From: Stentor roeselii
Taxonomy: Eukaryota > Ciliophora > Heterotrichea > Heterotrichida > Stentoridae
Assembly: GCA_006503475.1 (NCBI GenBank)
Contig: RSEH01000187.1
Span: 1-64,000 of the forward strand
Length of the DNA stretch: 64,000 nucleotides
Direction: 5' to 3'
Shown: piece by piece, positions 20,320 through 29,953 of the stretch
How positions within the stretch are numbered: position 1 is the stretch's first letter
Layout: each line of letters opens with the position of its first letter
Translations under genes and position numbers: made by a program
The notes under the pieces: generated by a model
Seen by the model: the letters and a program-made list of their open reading frames with translations, nothing else
Told to the model about the DNA's origin: nothing
Databases searched by the model: none

Positions 20320-20781
20320 ATGATGGATTATATAAAAATGAAGGACCGCAAAGTGACCTCTATTTAGTTTACGATTGAAAATCTCCTGAGAATCAGTACA
20401 GATTTTCCTATTGCCGAACCAGAACAAAAAAGTTTTTCATTCGCAGGTGAATCAGAAATTTTGAGACACCCAAGCCACTCCCTTCAAGTAAATCATCTGA
20501 AACACATGTCAGATGACCTGGTAACTCCTCAGTTCATCTCAGAGGCATTCAATGAAAAAGATGATAAAGTTCAAGAATCTCGTTATGAACATTTTGATTC
20601 TAATATACAGGAAAATGTTAAAGTTAGTAAAGTCAAGTCTAAACTTTGTCTCAACACCTTGAAAATTAACACCTGTTTTCAGCAAACTCAAGAAAAAACT
20701 GATGCTAATATAACTCAAGACTCAGCTCTTTATAAAGAAAACTGCAGAAGCTTAGATGTTTGTGGTTGTATACTAATTTAA
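20320..20781 (+). CDS. Small protein with a C-terminal CaaX box (one intron)
   Basis: Exons 20320-20352 and 20368-20781 give 148 residues. The start is the first of two adjacent ATGs. Exon 1 encodes only 11 residues, so start confidence is moderate. The body is polar with no known domain. The chain ends DVCGCILI: the last four residues, C-I-L-I, fit a CaaX prenylation box with a geranylgeranyl-type final residue, and the Cys two places upstream could be palmitoylated. I infer a lipid-anchored protein on a membrane face. It is not a small GTPase, since no G motifs are present. It lies 75 bp before the transporter gene. Confidence 0.6.
20353..20367 (+). other. 15-nt intron in the CaaX protein gene
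   Basis: GTGACCTCTATTTAG, phase 0, in-frame TAG if retained. It is the only one of the nine that starts GTGA, but the A at position 10 is kept. Confidence 0.75.
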
Positions 20782-20856
20782 TAAGCTAAACCATTTAAAC
20801 CTATACAAGTCGCACCACATTTATTCCATGAGAGAAGAACTATCTCTTGTATAAAA

Positions 20857-22164
20857 ATGTCGGATGGAAACTACAAACCCATGCATCTCAATGAGCGAGA
20901 GATGTCATCATTTGTTTCGTCTCCTAGAGCTCATAGGGAATCATGGTCTCAGAGGACATTTGGGCCTATGCGAGCAGGGTCAGTCCGCGGATCTATTTTC
21001 ACATTAGCCTCAACTGCGATGGGAGCTGGGTATCTGGCCACTCCTAACATTCTATTAAACACCGGAGTCATTTTAGGTCTCATCATTGTTATAGGATGTG
21101 GGTTGCTGATTTATCTAAGTCTTATCACTGTTACAAAGTGTGCTGAAAAGTACCAGATTTTTCATTATCCGACTGTCGCTCGTGAGATGCTTGGCAACAA
21201 GTGGGCGGTATTCCTCGAAATAGCGATTATTTTGAACGGTTATGGTCTGATTCTAGCTCTAAACATCATAGTTGGTTCTTTAATTCCTAACATAATGGGA
21301 AGCTTCGGAGTTCACGGTCACGGCGAGCTAGAGCGAGCCTTAGCAATGATCTGTTTAAACGTGTTCATAATAACTCCACTTGGAATAATGCGAAACTTAG
21401 GAGCTCTCCGCTTTAAAGCTCTATTCAACGTGACATGTTTGACATTCATAATGCTCGTGGTAATAATCGAGTTCCCTTTTTTCGTAGAAGACAACGACTA
21501 CTCAGAGTTGAAGTACTTTACAGTAGACATCAACTTCTTCGCAGCATTTTCCCTGGGGCTCTTCGCATACCTATGCCATCAGAACATCACAAGGATTCAA
21601 GGCGAGCTTCAAGAGCGAACAATAACTCGAATGGAAAAAGTGACCCAAAGAGCAGTCTTCATCATGTGCAGCTTATTTTGCATTCTTTCCTTATTCGGGT
21701 ACCTGTCATGTTTGAACAAGACTCCTCATCTCATCATCATGCGACGGGCGCCTTCAAGTATTGACAACGACGCAGCGATGGTTATATGTCGAGTAATGAT
21801 CACCTTTACCATGAGCATCGCAATTCCTATCAACTTGAACCCTTGTCGAGTGTCCATTCAGAAGCTTTTTTTTAAAGTAGATGGTAAAGCTTCTAACTTG
21901 ATGCACTATGGAATCACCTTCGCCATCATTATCAGTACTTTAGTCCTCGCTATTTTCTTTCCTAACATTGAAATCGTTTTTCACTTCTTGGGAGGATTCT
22001 GTGGAGGCGTCATGGCTTTGATCATACCGGCGCTTATGCATATAAAGTACACTGAAATGCCGATCACTCACTGGAAAAATATGATTGTTTTGATTCTTAG
22101 CTGGCTTCTGGCTTTTATTGGATTTACGAGCTTGGCGATTGACATTTATGAACTAGCTAAATAG
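20857..22164 (+). CDS. Amino-acid/auxin permease family transporter (SLC36/38-like)
   Basis: 435 residues. A polar N terminus of about 45 residues leads into a first membrane helix with the AAAP signature (RGSIFTLASTAMGAGYLATP). About ten further hydrophobic helices follow, the last near the C terminus. The Gly-rich broken helix 1 and the later PLGIMRNLGALRF and NLNPCRVSIQKL loops are typical of the family. These carriers move neutral or cationic amino acids, often proton- or sodium-coupled, at the plasma membrane or acidic vesicles. Substrate cannot be predicted. The 3' end faces a minus-strand gene 18 bp away. Confidence 0.85.
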   Translation: MSDGNYKPMHLNEREMSSFVSSPRAHRESWSQRTFGPMRAGSVRGSIFTLASTAMGAGYLATPNILLNTGVILGLIIVIGCGLLIYLSLITVTKCAEKYQIFHYPTVAREMLGNKWAVFLEIAIILNGYGLILALNIIVGSLIPNIMGSFGVHGHGELERALAMICLNVFIITPLGIMRNLGALRFKALFNVTCLTFIMLVVIIEFPFFVEDNDYSELKYFTVDINFFAAFSLGLFAYLCHQNITRIQGELQERTITRMEKVTQRAVFIMCSLFCILSLFGYLSCLNKTPHLIIMRRAPSSIDNDAAMVICRVMITFTMSIAIPINLNPCRVSIQKLFFKVDGKASNLMHYGITFAIIISTLVLAIFFPNIEIVFHFLGGFCGGVMALIIPALMHIKYTEMPITHWKNMIVLILSWLLAFIGFTSLAIDIYELAK

Positions 22165-22182
22165 TTGCTTTAGTTTGTTAAT

Positions 22183-25095
22183 CTACAAAAATGTTGACTG
22201 GACTCTCAGTAACTCCAACAGGAATACCTTGAAAGCGAAAACACTTTCATAAGGTCTTCGAATTTTTACTCCATTTTCAAAGTTACTGATTTTTACTTGC
22301 CAGACCTGCTGAGGTAAAGTTTTCATGAAAGTTTCTAAATTGTTAAGATCGTTTAAAATTGACTTCATTTCTTGAATTGACTCTTTGGCTAAGGCTTCAA
22401 CATCTTCCAAATCTTCTCCTTGGTCTTTAATGAAATTCTGAATTTCAGATAAAGCTAAAATTTTTCTATCAATAGCGAAATAACAAAGTAAGTCTAAAGA
22501 AAAACTTTCACAGTCATCGAAAAACACTTCAAAAGCTTCCAAGTCATTCGGATATGCGATTCTAAGAAACATTAAAATTTCAGCTTTAAGGATAACGTCT
22601 TTTGGCTCGTTGTACTTCAAAACATTTACTAAAAATTCGACTCCAGAAATGAATTTGAATTTTGTTGACTCGTAGCCTTCGATGATGACTTCCAATGCGG
22701 TTTCTCCGTCAACGAGTCCTCCGATATTGAATCTTTTAGGGTCAGGGTGAGCCTTAGACTCTAAAATGCTGTAAGTCTTTAAAAAAGCCTGTTTGTCAAC
22801 CCCTTCTAAAGTCGTCCTTGCAAGTTCCAAAGCTCTGTTAAGAGGAACTTGAAACTTGTCAGAATAGTCCTCATTGAATGAAACTCCGATTTTTGAGTTG
22901 ATTAGAAAAGAAAGGCCTTCTAAAAAGTACTCAAAAGTCTTTCTTGAGTAATTCACTTTTCCTATCTTCTGACCAGCGCCGAGGAACCTTAAAAAAATGA
23001 CGAATTTTTTACTGTCTTCTGATTTTATCATTGAACAGATGAATTCCACGAATTTTTTGTCACTTACATATTTCAGGCCGTATCTTTTAAAGAAGTCATA
23101 ATAAACGAAATCCAAAAAGTCTTCTGAAAAATCATGGCGTGTGTAAAATGATAAATAAAGAGAAAAAATCAGCTTGTTTATTAACTTTCGGTTCATCAAT
23201 GCTTTTGACTTTATCCAGTCAAGGTCTTTTTCACAGATTTTTTCTAAGATTTTTACTGCTTGTGTCTTTTTCTCGCTTTTTTCTCTTTGAAGTAAAAAAA
23301 TGTCAACTTTTTCGTGTAAGTTTTCTAAGGCTGAGATGGGTTTTTTCATGAAAGACTTGTCTGGGCCTGTGTCTTGAAAACTTTCAAGTTCGGTGAAGAT
23401 GCTTTTTCGGATTGATTCTTGGATTATGATGCTTTCTTCAGGGTCTTCTGTGACGCTTGGCTCTTTTATTGTGTTTAACCGAGCAGTTTTTTCAGGTGGA
23501 AGGCCTGAAAAGGTCTGAGTAAGAGATTTATTAAGTGAAAAACTGTGAATAGACTTTTCTTTTTCACCCCAAAACTCAGAGTCAGCTAAAATATTGAAAT
23601 TTTTCGAGTTTGCCGGTTTTAACTGAAAAAGTTTTTCAATAGTAATTCCAGAGTTATCTTGAAAGTGCTGATTATTCAAAAAGGTTTCTTTAACTTTTTT
23701 ATAATGAAGAGTTTTCGTTAAAAAGTCAAGTTCAGCCGCTTTTATCTTTAACTTTGACTTGATTTTATCCAGAAGATGCTGTTTTTCCTGCAGTTTTCTA
23801 TCAAGCTCCATTTGTTTCAAGTTCATATCTTTTCTATTCATGACTCGTGTCTTATTTTTACTATTTTTTTTCTTTTGAGAGCCATTTTCTGAAGGCAAAG
23901 CTGGTGACTTATGAGATAATCCTGAATGTTCAGTTTTTAAAGACTCATCTAAGATCTCCACATTAATATTAGGTAAATTTTGACTCTCTTCATCAGGTTT
24001 ATTCAAATCTTGAGTCCCTTGCAATGCGTCTTGACCATTCAAATAAAAAAAGTCGTTTTCAGTCTGGACTTCAAGGACAGGCCTTTCAGTTTGACTTTGA
24101 GAATTGCTTGTTATAGGAAAGTCAAAAAAATCACGAAACCTTTCATTCCTTCTCTCAGTCATCGGACTCAAGGTGTCATAATGTCCCTGATTTCTATTAA
24201 CCGAAGTCCCTCTTCTAATATAACTAACCCTGAGTTTATTGTCATCTTTTTCAGTCTTACCTTTGAGTTCATCAATCAATATTTCAAGTCTCTCTACTTT
24301 ACTTCTTAATTTCAAAACTTTTCCCTTCTTCATCCCCAGTTTCTTCAAACCCGCTTCAACCTGCATCTGAAGCTGAGCCAAATCTTCTTTATAACATTTT
24401 TCCTTTTCCTCAGCAGCATTTAAAATTTTCTTCGAATTTTCCTCAGCCTGCATTTCAATTTCCTGCATTTTTCCAGTCAAACTTCTAACAAAGCTCCTAA
24501 AAAACTGAATAACTTCCTTCAAAACAATACCCTGTTCATTACAAGTGACAGAGACCAGTTTAATAAGTTCATTAGAGCAGAAGCTATGAATGATTAAAGC
24601 ATTTTCCCCAAATAAATCCTCTACACAATAATTCGCTCTCATTCTAATAAGCCACTTCCTTAAATTCTCAGAGCTTTGCCTACTGGAAGGACAAGTAAAA
24701 GCTAAAGTTTCAATAGAAAATTTATCAATACTCTGAAAATTCAACGAATCTTCTGACAAATCTTTTTTACTTCCTTGAAAACTTGAACTCATCATTTTTT
24801 TCAGGTCTTCAAGTCCCGCGGGGAGGTCCACAAGTCTCGAAGCCGGCGACCGCAGGCGGTCGCGAAGATGCGAAACGTCTCTCGGCGACAAGTCCTGCAA
24901 AATTTTCAGTTCTTTCAAAGACCGAGTCGTCTGCTCTGGGCTTAAAACTCTTTTCAACTGAGGACTTAAAGTTTCAAGTTTTTTTGACTCTCCTCGTCTT
25001 TTAAAAGCTTCTAAAGCGGCTTTTTCGCCGATTTCTCGAAAATAATTTTGTCTGGAAAGGACGAGTCGAGACATGCTGAGATGGTCTTTTTTCAT
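22183..25095 (-). CDS. Long coiled-coil protein with axonemal-dynein-light-chain-like segment
   Basis: 970 residues. Near residues 160-250 a segment reads CSNELIKLVSVTCNEQGIVL then VIQFFRSFV, followed by a long charged helix. This resembles the p28/DNALI1 and AXDND1 light-chain motif (FDELIRQV..CAERG..L). The resemblance is by eye and weak. Residues about 250-300 and 430-490 are coiled coil. The C-terminal 350 residues are helical and may be a separate domain. A GC-rich perfect palindrome interrupts the N-terminal coding region at 24846-24863. If the light-chain match is right, an axonemal or ciliary function is likely. Confidence 0.55.
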   Translation of the reverse strand: MKKDHLSMSRLVLSRQNYFREIGEKAALEAFKRRGESKKLETLSPQLKRVLSPEQTTRSLKELKILQDLSPRDVSHLRDRLRSPASRLVDLPAGLEDLKKMMSSSFQGSKKDLSEDSLNFQSIDKFSIETLAFTCPSSRQSSENLRKWLIRMRANYCVEDLFGENALIIHSFCSNELIKLVSVTCNEQGIVLKEVIQFFRSFVRSLTGKMQEIEMQAEENSKKILNAAEEKEKCYKEDLAQLQMQVEAGLKKLGMKKGKVLKLRSKVERLEILIDELKGKTEKDDNKLRVSYIRRGTSVNRNQGHYDTLSPMTERRNERFRDFFDFPITSNSQSQTERPVLEVQTENDFFYLNGQDALQGTQDLNKPDEESQNLPNINVEILDESLKTEHSGLSHKSPALPSENGSQKKKNSKNKTRVMNRKDMNLKQMELDRKLQEKQHLLDKIKSKLKIKAAELDFLTKTLHYKKVKETFLNNQHFQDNSGITIEKLFQLKPANSKNFNILADSEFWGEKEKSIHSFSLNKSLTQTFSGLPPEKTARLNTIKEPSVTEDPEESIIIQESIRKSIFTELESFQDTGPDKSFMKKPISALENLHEKVDIFLLQREKSEKKTQAVKILEKICEKDLDWIKSKALMNRKLINKLIFSLYLSFYTRHDFSEDFLDFVYYDFFKRYGLKYVSDKKFVEFICSMIKSEDSKKFVIFLRFLGAGQKIGKVNYSRKTFEYFLEGLSFLINSKIGVSFNEDYSDKFQVPLNRALELARTTLEGVDKQAFLKTYSILESKAHPDPKRFNIGGLVDGETALEVIIEGYESTKFKFISGVEFLVNVLKYNEPKDVILKAEILMFLRIAYPNDLEAFEVFFDDCESFSLDLLCYFAIDRKILALSEIQNFIKDQGEDLEDVEALAKESIQEMKSILNDLNNLETFMKTLPQQVWQVKISNFENGVKIRRPYESVFAFKVFLLELLRVQSTFL
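24846..24863. repeat. GC-rich 18-nt perfect palindrome in a coding region
   Basis: GCGACCGCAGGCGGTCGC: 8-bp arms around AG, in strongly AT-rich surroundings. It encodes part of LRDRLRSPASR in the minus-strand protein, and the frame is kept. Confidence 0.8.
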
Positions 25096-25110
25096 GAATT
25101 ATTACAAAAG

Positions 25111-26766
25111 TTATTTAGTGGGACTTCTGAAGGAGTCCATGATTTTTTTTGCTTTTGTGAGAAACTTTTGCTCGATTTTTAAACTGTTGAAGAGCATTTG
25201 AAGGAAGTGACTTTGGAAAGGTTCTCTTGTTGAAGTTTTGCAGGATTTGCAGAGAGGGTCTTGATGGCTGAGGCAGTCTTGGCAGGTTAAATGACCGCAG
25301 GGATTGAGAAGGGTCAGGTCTTTTTTTATCATGAGGGAACAGGATGAACAGGTTAGAGACTTTTGAAGCGATGCAAAGCGTTCTATCCATTGATCGATTA
25401 GGGTAAAGAGCTCAAGGTGCTCAGTGGGTTTCAATTGATCGGGCTTTGATCTTTCTAGGTGCTTTGGATGGTCTTCTTTGGATTTTAAAAGGTTTTCAAG
25501 CTTTTTTATTATCAGGTCTTTTGATATCAGCTGGTTTTTCAGGTAGATCTCGTTTTTCTTTAGGTTTTCTAAATCGGATTGCAACTCGCTTTTGCCTTTT
25601 ATTAAGGATTCGGTCTTTTCTTTTAGCTTTAGGTTTGCCTCGTGTCTTGATTTTAGCCCTGGAACTTTATCAACTATTTGCTTTGCGGTTGAGAACTTTT
25701 CGATGCTGTCTGACTCGTTGCTTAGCTCTTCGATTTGGGTTTCGAGTTTTTCGAATTCTTTTTTGAACCTTACCCGATCAAATTCATGTTTTTCCAAGCT
25801 AGCTTCTAAACTTTCTTCAGCAATCTGATAATTCCTAAAAACCTCAATATTAACTTCTTTCATCCTTTCCAATTCCTCTTCAATTTCCGCGATTTGTTCT
25901 TCAATTTCAACAATCTTCAATTTTTTTTCTTCAATCCTACATCTAACATTTTCAATTTTCTCTAAAATTCTATCTTTTTCCTTTTGCAATGCTTCAACCC
26001 GATTCTTCAATTTTTCTGAGTTGCTTTCCAAAAAAATATTATATTCATTGCTATAACTTCTTTTTTCTTCACTTTTTTTCAACAAATCCGAGAGTTCCTG
26101 AGCGTCTTCAACCATTTCACTAATTTGAATTTCACTATCAGTGACTTGTTTATAAATTTTATGCACATCCTGATTACATGCCATTTTAATGACATTCATT
26201 TCAACTTCACAGTTATCAATGATTTCCAAGTGATTTTCGTATTCTTCTAGTTCTTTCATTAATTTTTCTTTACTTTGCGCTAAAGACTTGATTTTCTCTT
26301 GGCCAAGTTCGATTTTTTTCTTAAGTCGAAAGATTTCCAGGTCTTTATACTTGTTTTTAAGAGACTCTTCAGGGAAAGTAGGAATTTCTTCAGGGTGGAA
26401 GGTTTCATCTTCCTCGTGAAAAGAGACTTCTTCATTTTGAGGAGAGTCGAGAAGTGCCTTGAACGACTTGAAAGACTTGAAATGAATGGAAGGGTTGAGT
26501 TTAGAGCAGTCTTGTTCTAATGACTGAATTTTTGTTTCTTGACTTTCGAAGACTTTTTTTAGGTTCTGAAGTTTTTGGTGTAGATGAGGCGATGAAACTT
26601 GAAAGATTCGATTTGAGACGATTTTTGACTGGCTTGATCTTGGTGAAAGAGAAGAAGGGTCCATTTGACTTGAAGGGACATGTCCTTCGTTGGTGTAAGT
26701 CTTGGTTTTCTTTATGGATGGCAGATGTTTTTCTCCTGGTGCAAGTTTAACTATGTGTTTCCGCAT
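25111..26766 (-). CDS. Coiled-coil protein with C-terminal RING finger
   Basis: 551 residues. An N-terminal Ser/Pro-rich segment of about 75 residues is followed by an almost continuous coiled coil from about 75 to 430. A RING-type finger follows at about 468-510: CSSCSLMI, then NPCGHLTCQDCLS, then CKSCK, giving a C3HC4-like ligand order. A short helical tail ends the protein. This layout is that of a coiled-coil RING ubiquitin ligase, but the target is unknown. It is 15 bp downstream in transcription order from nothing shared: the neighbour at 22183 runs the same way and starts 15 bp after this stop. Confidence 0.72.
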   Translation of the reverse strand: MRKHIVKLAPGEKHLPSIKKTKTYTNEGHVPSSQMDPSSLSPRSSQSKIVSNRIFQVSSPHLHQKLQNLKKVFESQETKIQSLEQDCSKLNPSIHFKSFKSFKALLDSPQNEEVSFHEEDETFHPEEIPTFPEESLKNKYKDLEIFRLKKKIELGQEKIKSLAQSKEKLMKELEEYENHLEIIDNCEVEMNVIKMACNQDVHKIYKQVTDSEIQISEMVEDAQELSDLLKKSEEKRSYSNEYNIFLESNSEKLKNRVEALQKEKDRILEKIENVRCRIEEKKLKIVEIEEQIAEIEEELERMKEVNIEVFRNYQIAEESLEASLEKHEFDRVRFKKEFEKLETQIEELSNESDSIEKFSTAKQIVDKVPGLKSRHEANLKLKEKTESLIKGKSELQSDLENLKKNEIYLKNQLISKDLIIKKLENLLKSKEDHPKHLERSKPDQLKPTEHLELFTLIDQWIERFASLQKSLTCSSCSLMIKKDLTLLNPCGHLTCQDCLSHQDPLCKSCKTSTREPFQSHFLQMLFNSLKIEQKFLTKAKKIMDSFRSPTK

Positions 26767-26988
26767 GATGTTTGTAATGGATTAAAATCATCTGACATTT
26801 TCCAGCCAGATCATTATTGAGTAAGATTAAAAGGTTAGAAAATTACAGAAAGTTAAGAATTTCTAAAATTTCAGTAATTTTTAAGAATTCTTAAATTTTT
26901 ATGAATTTCAGGTGTTAAAACTTTTGAGGATTAAAATTTATGAAAAGTTTATCAAAGTTAAAACATTTTTCATAATTTTATTCTCGTC

Positions 26989-27348
26989 ATGTCAGGCCAA
27001 AGCGAAAATGAGCAGCCTTCAGGGATATCAAGTTCTGACGTGATGAAAGGCACTCTAGTCTTTTCCTTTGTAGCTGGAGCTTACGTCGTTGTACTCTGGG
27101 GAGCCTGTTTCGCATTCAGCCCTGCACAACGAGTAGTAAACCGACTACCTTGGAAATACGTGAAAGACGCTTACAAGTCAGGAATGGAAAAAGCATCAAA
27201 AAATCCATTCCTCCAGAGATTTCCAGAAGAATATCGAGGAAAACTAATGATGTCCTTCGGAGAGATGCTTACAATGAAAGTCATTCTCGGACCAGTGGCT
27301 CTGCCATTTAAAGTCTGGTTGACCTATGAAATCTTGAAGTATGTTTAG
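26989..27348 (+). CDS. Small membrane protein, possibly mitochondrial
   Basis: 119 residues. A polar N terminus of about 20 residues is followed by a membrane helix at about 22-45 (TLVFSFVAGAYVVVLWGACF). Then comes an amphipathic basic segment and a second hydrophobic stretch (MKVILGPVALPFKVWLTYEI) that ends at the C terminus. The size and the Gly/Pro pattern in the second helix recall FAM210/DUF1279-type mitochondrial proteins, but the match is too weak to name. The convergent FOP-like gene ends 20 bp away. Confidence 0.65.
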   Translation: MSGQSENEQPSGISSSDVMKGTLVFSFVAGAYVVVLWGACFAFSPAQRVVNRLPWKYVKDAYKSGMEKASKNPFLQRFPEEYRGKLMMSFGEMLTMKVILGPVALPFKVWLTYEILKYV

Positions 27349-27368
27349 TACCCTTAAACTATTCTTAA

Positions 27369-27980
27369 TTAATTTCTCGGTCTTTTCACGCTTTCCTGAT
27401 AATCACACTGTTCCAAAGCAGTCGAGTCAACACTAGGATCGACTCCAGAGCTTCCCATACTTTCAAAGTACCTTTGACTTTCCTTTCCAGTATCAATACT
27501 CTGTGCTTCAATATCTTCTTCAATTTCTTCAAAGTCTTCAGAATAGTCATCAAAAGGTTCTTCTTCTTTCTTGTCTTCTCTGACAGGTTCCTTTTTTGCC
27601 TCTTCTTTTTTAACCGGCTCTTGCGGAACATGTCTTGATTTGAAGTCCCTGATGAGTTTGAATAGTGCCGGGGTTCCATCTGACTGAAGGTTGAACCGCT
27701 TGTTCAACTTGTTTCGAGTATCAGGCTGAATTTGTGACTCTAAAGAAAAAACGTGCAGAGAGTGAACCGCCTCTGATTTTTCTAAATAGTCTCGAATCAG
27801 CTCTGCTGAAAATTGACCGTGGTCAGTCTCCATTGCTTTGTTTGCTTCGGTCTTCACTGAGGATTTCTTTTGCTCGGATTGGATCGCGCTGAAGACTGAA
27901 CTTCGAAGTTGGGCTCGGATCACGTCTAGGGAACCGTTTTTGTCGAGGGCTTCGACTACTATTTTTTTCAAATCTTCCAT
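27369..27980 (-). CDS. FOP/CEP43-like centrosomal protein
   Basis: 203 residues. The N terminus (LKKIVVEALDKNGSLDVIRAQLRSSVFSAI) matches the TOF/LisH region of FOP (FGFR1OP, CEP43) and its short relative FOR20. A second helix pair follows (SAELIRDYLEKSEAVHSLHVF), as in FOP where it forms the LisH dimer. The rest is Lys/Glu-rich and acidic. Family knowledge: these proteins anchor microtubules or act at basal bodies and the transition zone. In Paramecium FOR20 is needed for basal-body docking. The gap after DKNGSLDV favours FOP over FOR20. Confidence 0.7.
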   Translation of the reverse strand: MEDLKKIVVEALDKNGSLDVIRAQLRSSVFSAIQSEQKKSSVKTEANKAMETDHGQFSAELIRDYLEKSEAVHSLHVFSLESQIQPDTRNKLNKRFNLQSDGTPALFKLIRDFKSRHVPQEPVKKEEAKKEPVREDKKEEEPFDDYSEDFEEIEEDIEAQSIDTGKESQRYFESMGSSGVDPSVDSTALEQCDYQESVKRPRN

Positions 27981-28257
27981 GATTATATTGAAATGAATCT
28001 TGATGAATGTTGGAGGTGCGTGGATAGAGGGTTTGGGTATGTTTAGTGCGGTTGGAAGTAATGATAGGGCTTGGATTATTTAAATTTAAAAAGAGGTTAT
28101 ATGAACTTGAATATTGAGAAATTAATTTAAGTCAAGATAATTTAATTAAATCAAGATAAAAGACTTAAATTAACTCAAACCAACATAAGCCTTTAAAACC
28201 ATTTAGAAAATTTACAGAAAATCCAGGTACTAATAAACCCCTCTAATAAATTAAAAC

Positions 28258-29835
28258 ATGAATAAATACTCCTCCCTCAAAATCCTGAATTCATTTGAAT
28301 CCACATCAGAACCAAGTATCTTCCCAAGTTTCCGTTCACAAAGTCCAAAAGCAGGAATCAGCATATTTTCCATAAACGAGAACGAAAGTCATTCAAAGAC
28401 CTCCGCCCAATTAATCTCCAAAGAACTTTTAAAGTTTCCAATGTTGAGTCGTTCTCCGCTGCCATCAGACCATCACATTTCAGACCTTCTTGAAAAATTA
28501 GACCAAATAACCACAACTCGATTCATTCCAAGCGAGACAGACCTTCTCGACAACGAAGAAGCAGAACTTTTAATAAAACAAGACTCGATTCACTACTTGC
28601 GAATCTTTTCTCTTAACAAGAAAAATCCTTTGACGGTCTCTTTAAAAAAGTCTTTTGGAAAGGTGCTTGTTTATTCTTCATTCACACATCCAAAGCCTTC
28701 TTATTCCAAATGCGATAAAACCTTTTCCAGTGAAACTTTTGAAATCAGAACACTTGACACCCAGTTCAAGAATGACTTCGTTTTTTTAGCACTTCGGGCT
28801 TTGACCTGCTCGAAAATTTTAGCAAGTGTTTCTTTTGGCAGAAAAAATGTGATTCACCCGGTTTTGTTGAAAAAAGATAAAAAAAAACAACAGGAACTCA
28901 GTGAAGACCGCTTACGAGAATTGAAGATGATGAAAAAAAAACACTTTCCGAAAAACTTTTTAATTGAAAACCTTAACAAAAGAATGCTTTCACCTGAAGA
29001 ACTTGCGGGAAAGAATAAGAATTGGTTGGTTAAAAGGGAAAAAGCGATTCTTAAGAAGAAGAAAAATATCGAGCAAAAGAAAAAAAAGGCTCTTGAATTT
29101 GTAAACAAACGAGAAATTCAAAGGCTACAAGCGAAAGCTGAAGAGGAAAAAATGGAAATCAAGGAAAATTTTGAAGGTTTTTTAAAAAGTCTCTTGAAAA
29201 TTATCATGATTTTAAAGGTTTCTTTTGTTTTCAATGAGTTTAGAAGAAGGCGAAGGAGTGAAGTCTCTAGAAAAATCGTGAAAAATCAGAAAGCTAGAAC
29301 TATTCAGCGATTTTTCAGGGAAAATACTGGAGGACTGAATAAAAAAGATATCGTTTTGACCATCTGCCAGCAAAATCTTGTCTTGTTCAGCAATCTGGCT
29401 TTTTTTACAAGAAAAGAATCGAAAAAAATCGTTTTTCGATGTATTCAGGAGACTGGGACTTGTTTGAAGCCGAGTTCAAAAGTTTCTGCTTTTTTTCAGA
29501 AACTTGTTTTAATTCAGCAACGGTTCAGAAGGTATCTCGAGGTCAAGGCTGAAAGGATCAGGAAACTTATTTTGTTTTGGGATGAATGCAGAAGTTTTCA
29601 AAAGAGAAGAACTGCTAAAAAAAAGACCCTTGTTCATGAAATCAGTATTTCTATCAGTCAGAGAGAAGAGATTCTTCAAAGGTATTATTTGGATTGTGTG
29701 AGGAAATTTTATGATGTTGTTAGATGTGAAGGAATTTTTATCTCTGATGTCTTGAATCGACATGTTAAAAGGTTTATTAGGTTCGAGTTTATGCCTTCTA
29801 CTATTGTGATGAAGCAGTTAATTGAAAGTTTATAA
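28258..29835 (+). CDS. IQ-motif protein, ciliate paralogue family (copy 2)
   Basis: 525 residues, a paralogue of the gene at 17368-19074. Both begin MNKYS. The beta-rich domain here reads HYLRIFSLNKKNPLTVSLKK then FGKVLVYSSF, with a Cys-Asp/Lys-x-F pattern (SKCDKTFSSETFEI) that parallels TCDRIFLDDNFEV in copy 1. A Lys-rich coiled coil follows, then IQ-like motifs (RTIQRFFRE and LIQQRFRRYLEVKAERI). The calmodulin/centrin-binding inference is from those motifs. Copy 2 is 9 kb away and on the other strand, so this is not a simple tandem duplication. Confidence 0.68.
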   Translation: MNKYSSLKILNSFESTSEPSIFPSFRSQSPKAGISIFSINENESHSKTSAQLISKELLKFPMLSRSPLPSDHHISDLLEKLDQITTTRFIPSETDLLDNEEAELLIKQDSIHYLRIFSLNKKNPLTVSLKKSFGKVLVYSSFTHPKPSYSKCDKTFSSETFEIRTLDTQFKNDFVFLALRALTCSKILASVSFGRKNVIHPVLLKKDKKKQQELSEDRLRELKMMKKKHFPKNFLIENLNKRMLSPEELAGKNKNWLVKREKAILKKKKNIEQKKKKALEFVNKREIQRLQAKAEEEKMEIKENFEGFLKSLLKIIMILKVSFVFNEFRRRRRSEVSRKIVKNQKARTIQRFFRENTGGLNKKDIVLTICQQNLVLFSNLAFFTRKESKKIVFRCIQETGTCLKPSSKVSAFFQKLVLIQQRFRRYLEVKAERIRKLILFWDECRSFQKRRTAKKKTLVHEISISISQREEILQRYYLDCVRKFYDVVRCEGIFISDVLNRHVKRFIRFEFMPSTIVMKQLIESL

Positions 29836-29953
29836 GGTTTTTTTATCCCAGTGGTTATATCTGAGATTAAAAGAGTTATCAGGTTAGCATTTAAAAGTGT
29901 CTAAATTTTAACACCTAACTCTTCCATCTATAACTAAAACTAATTCAATAAAC

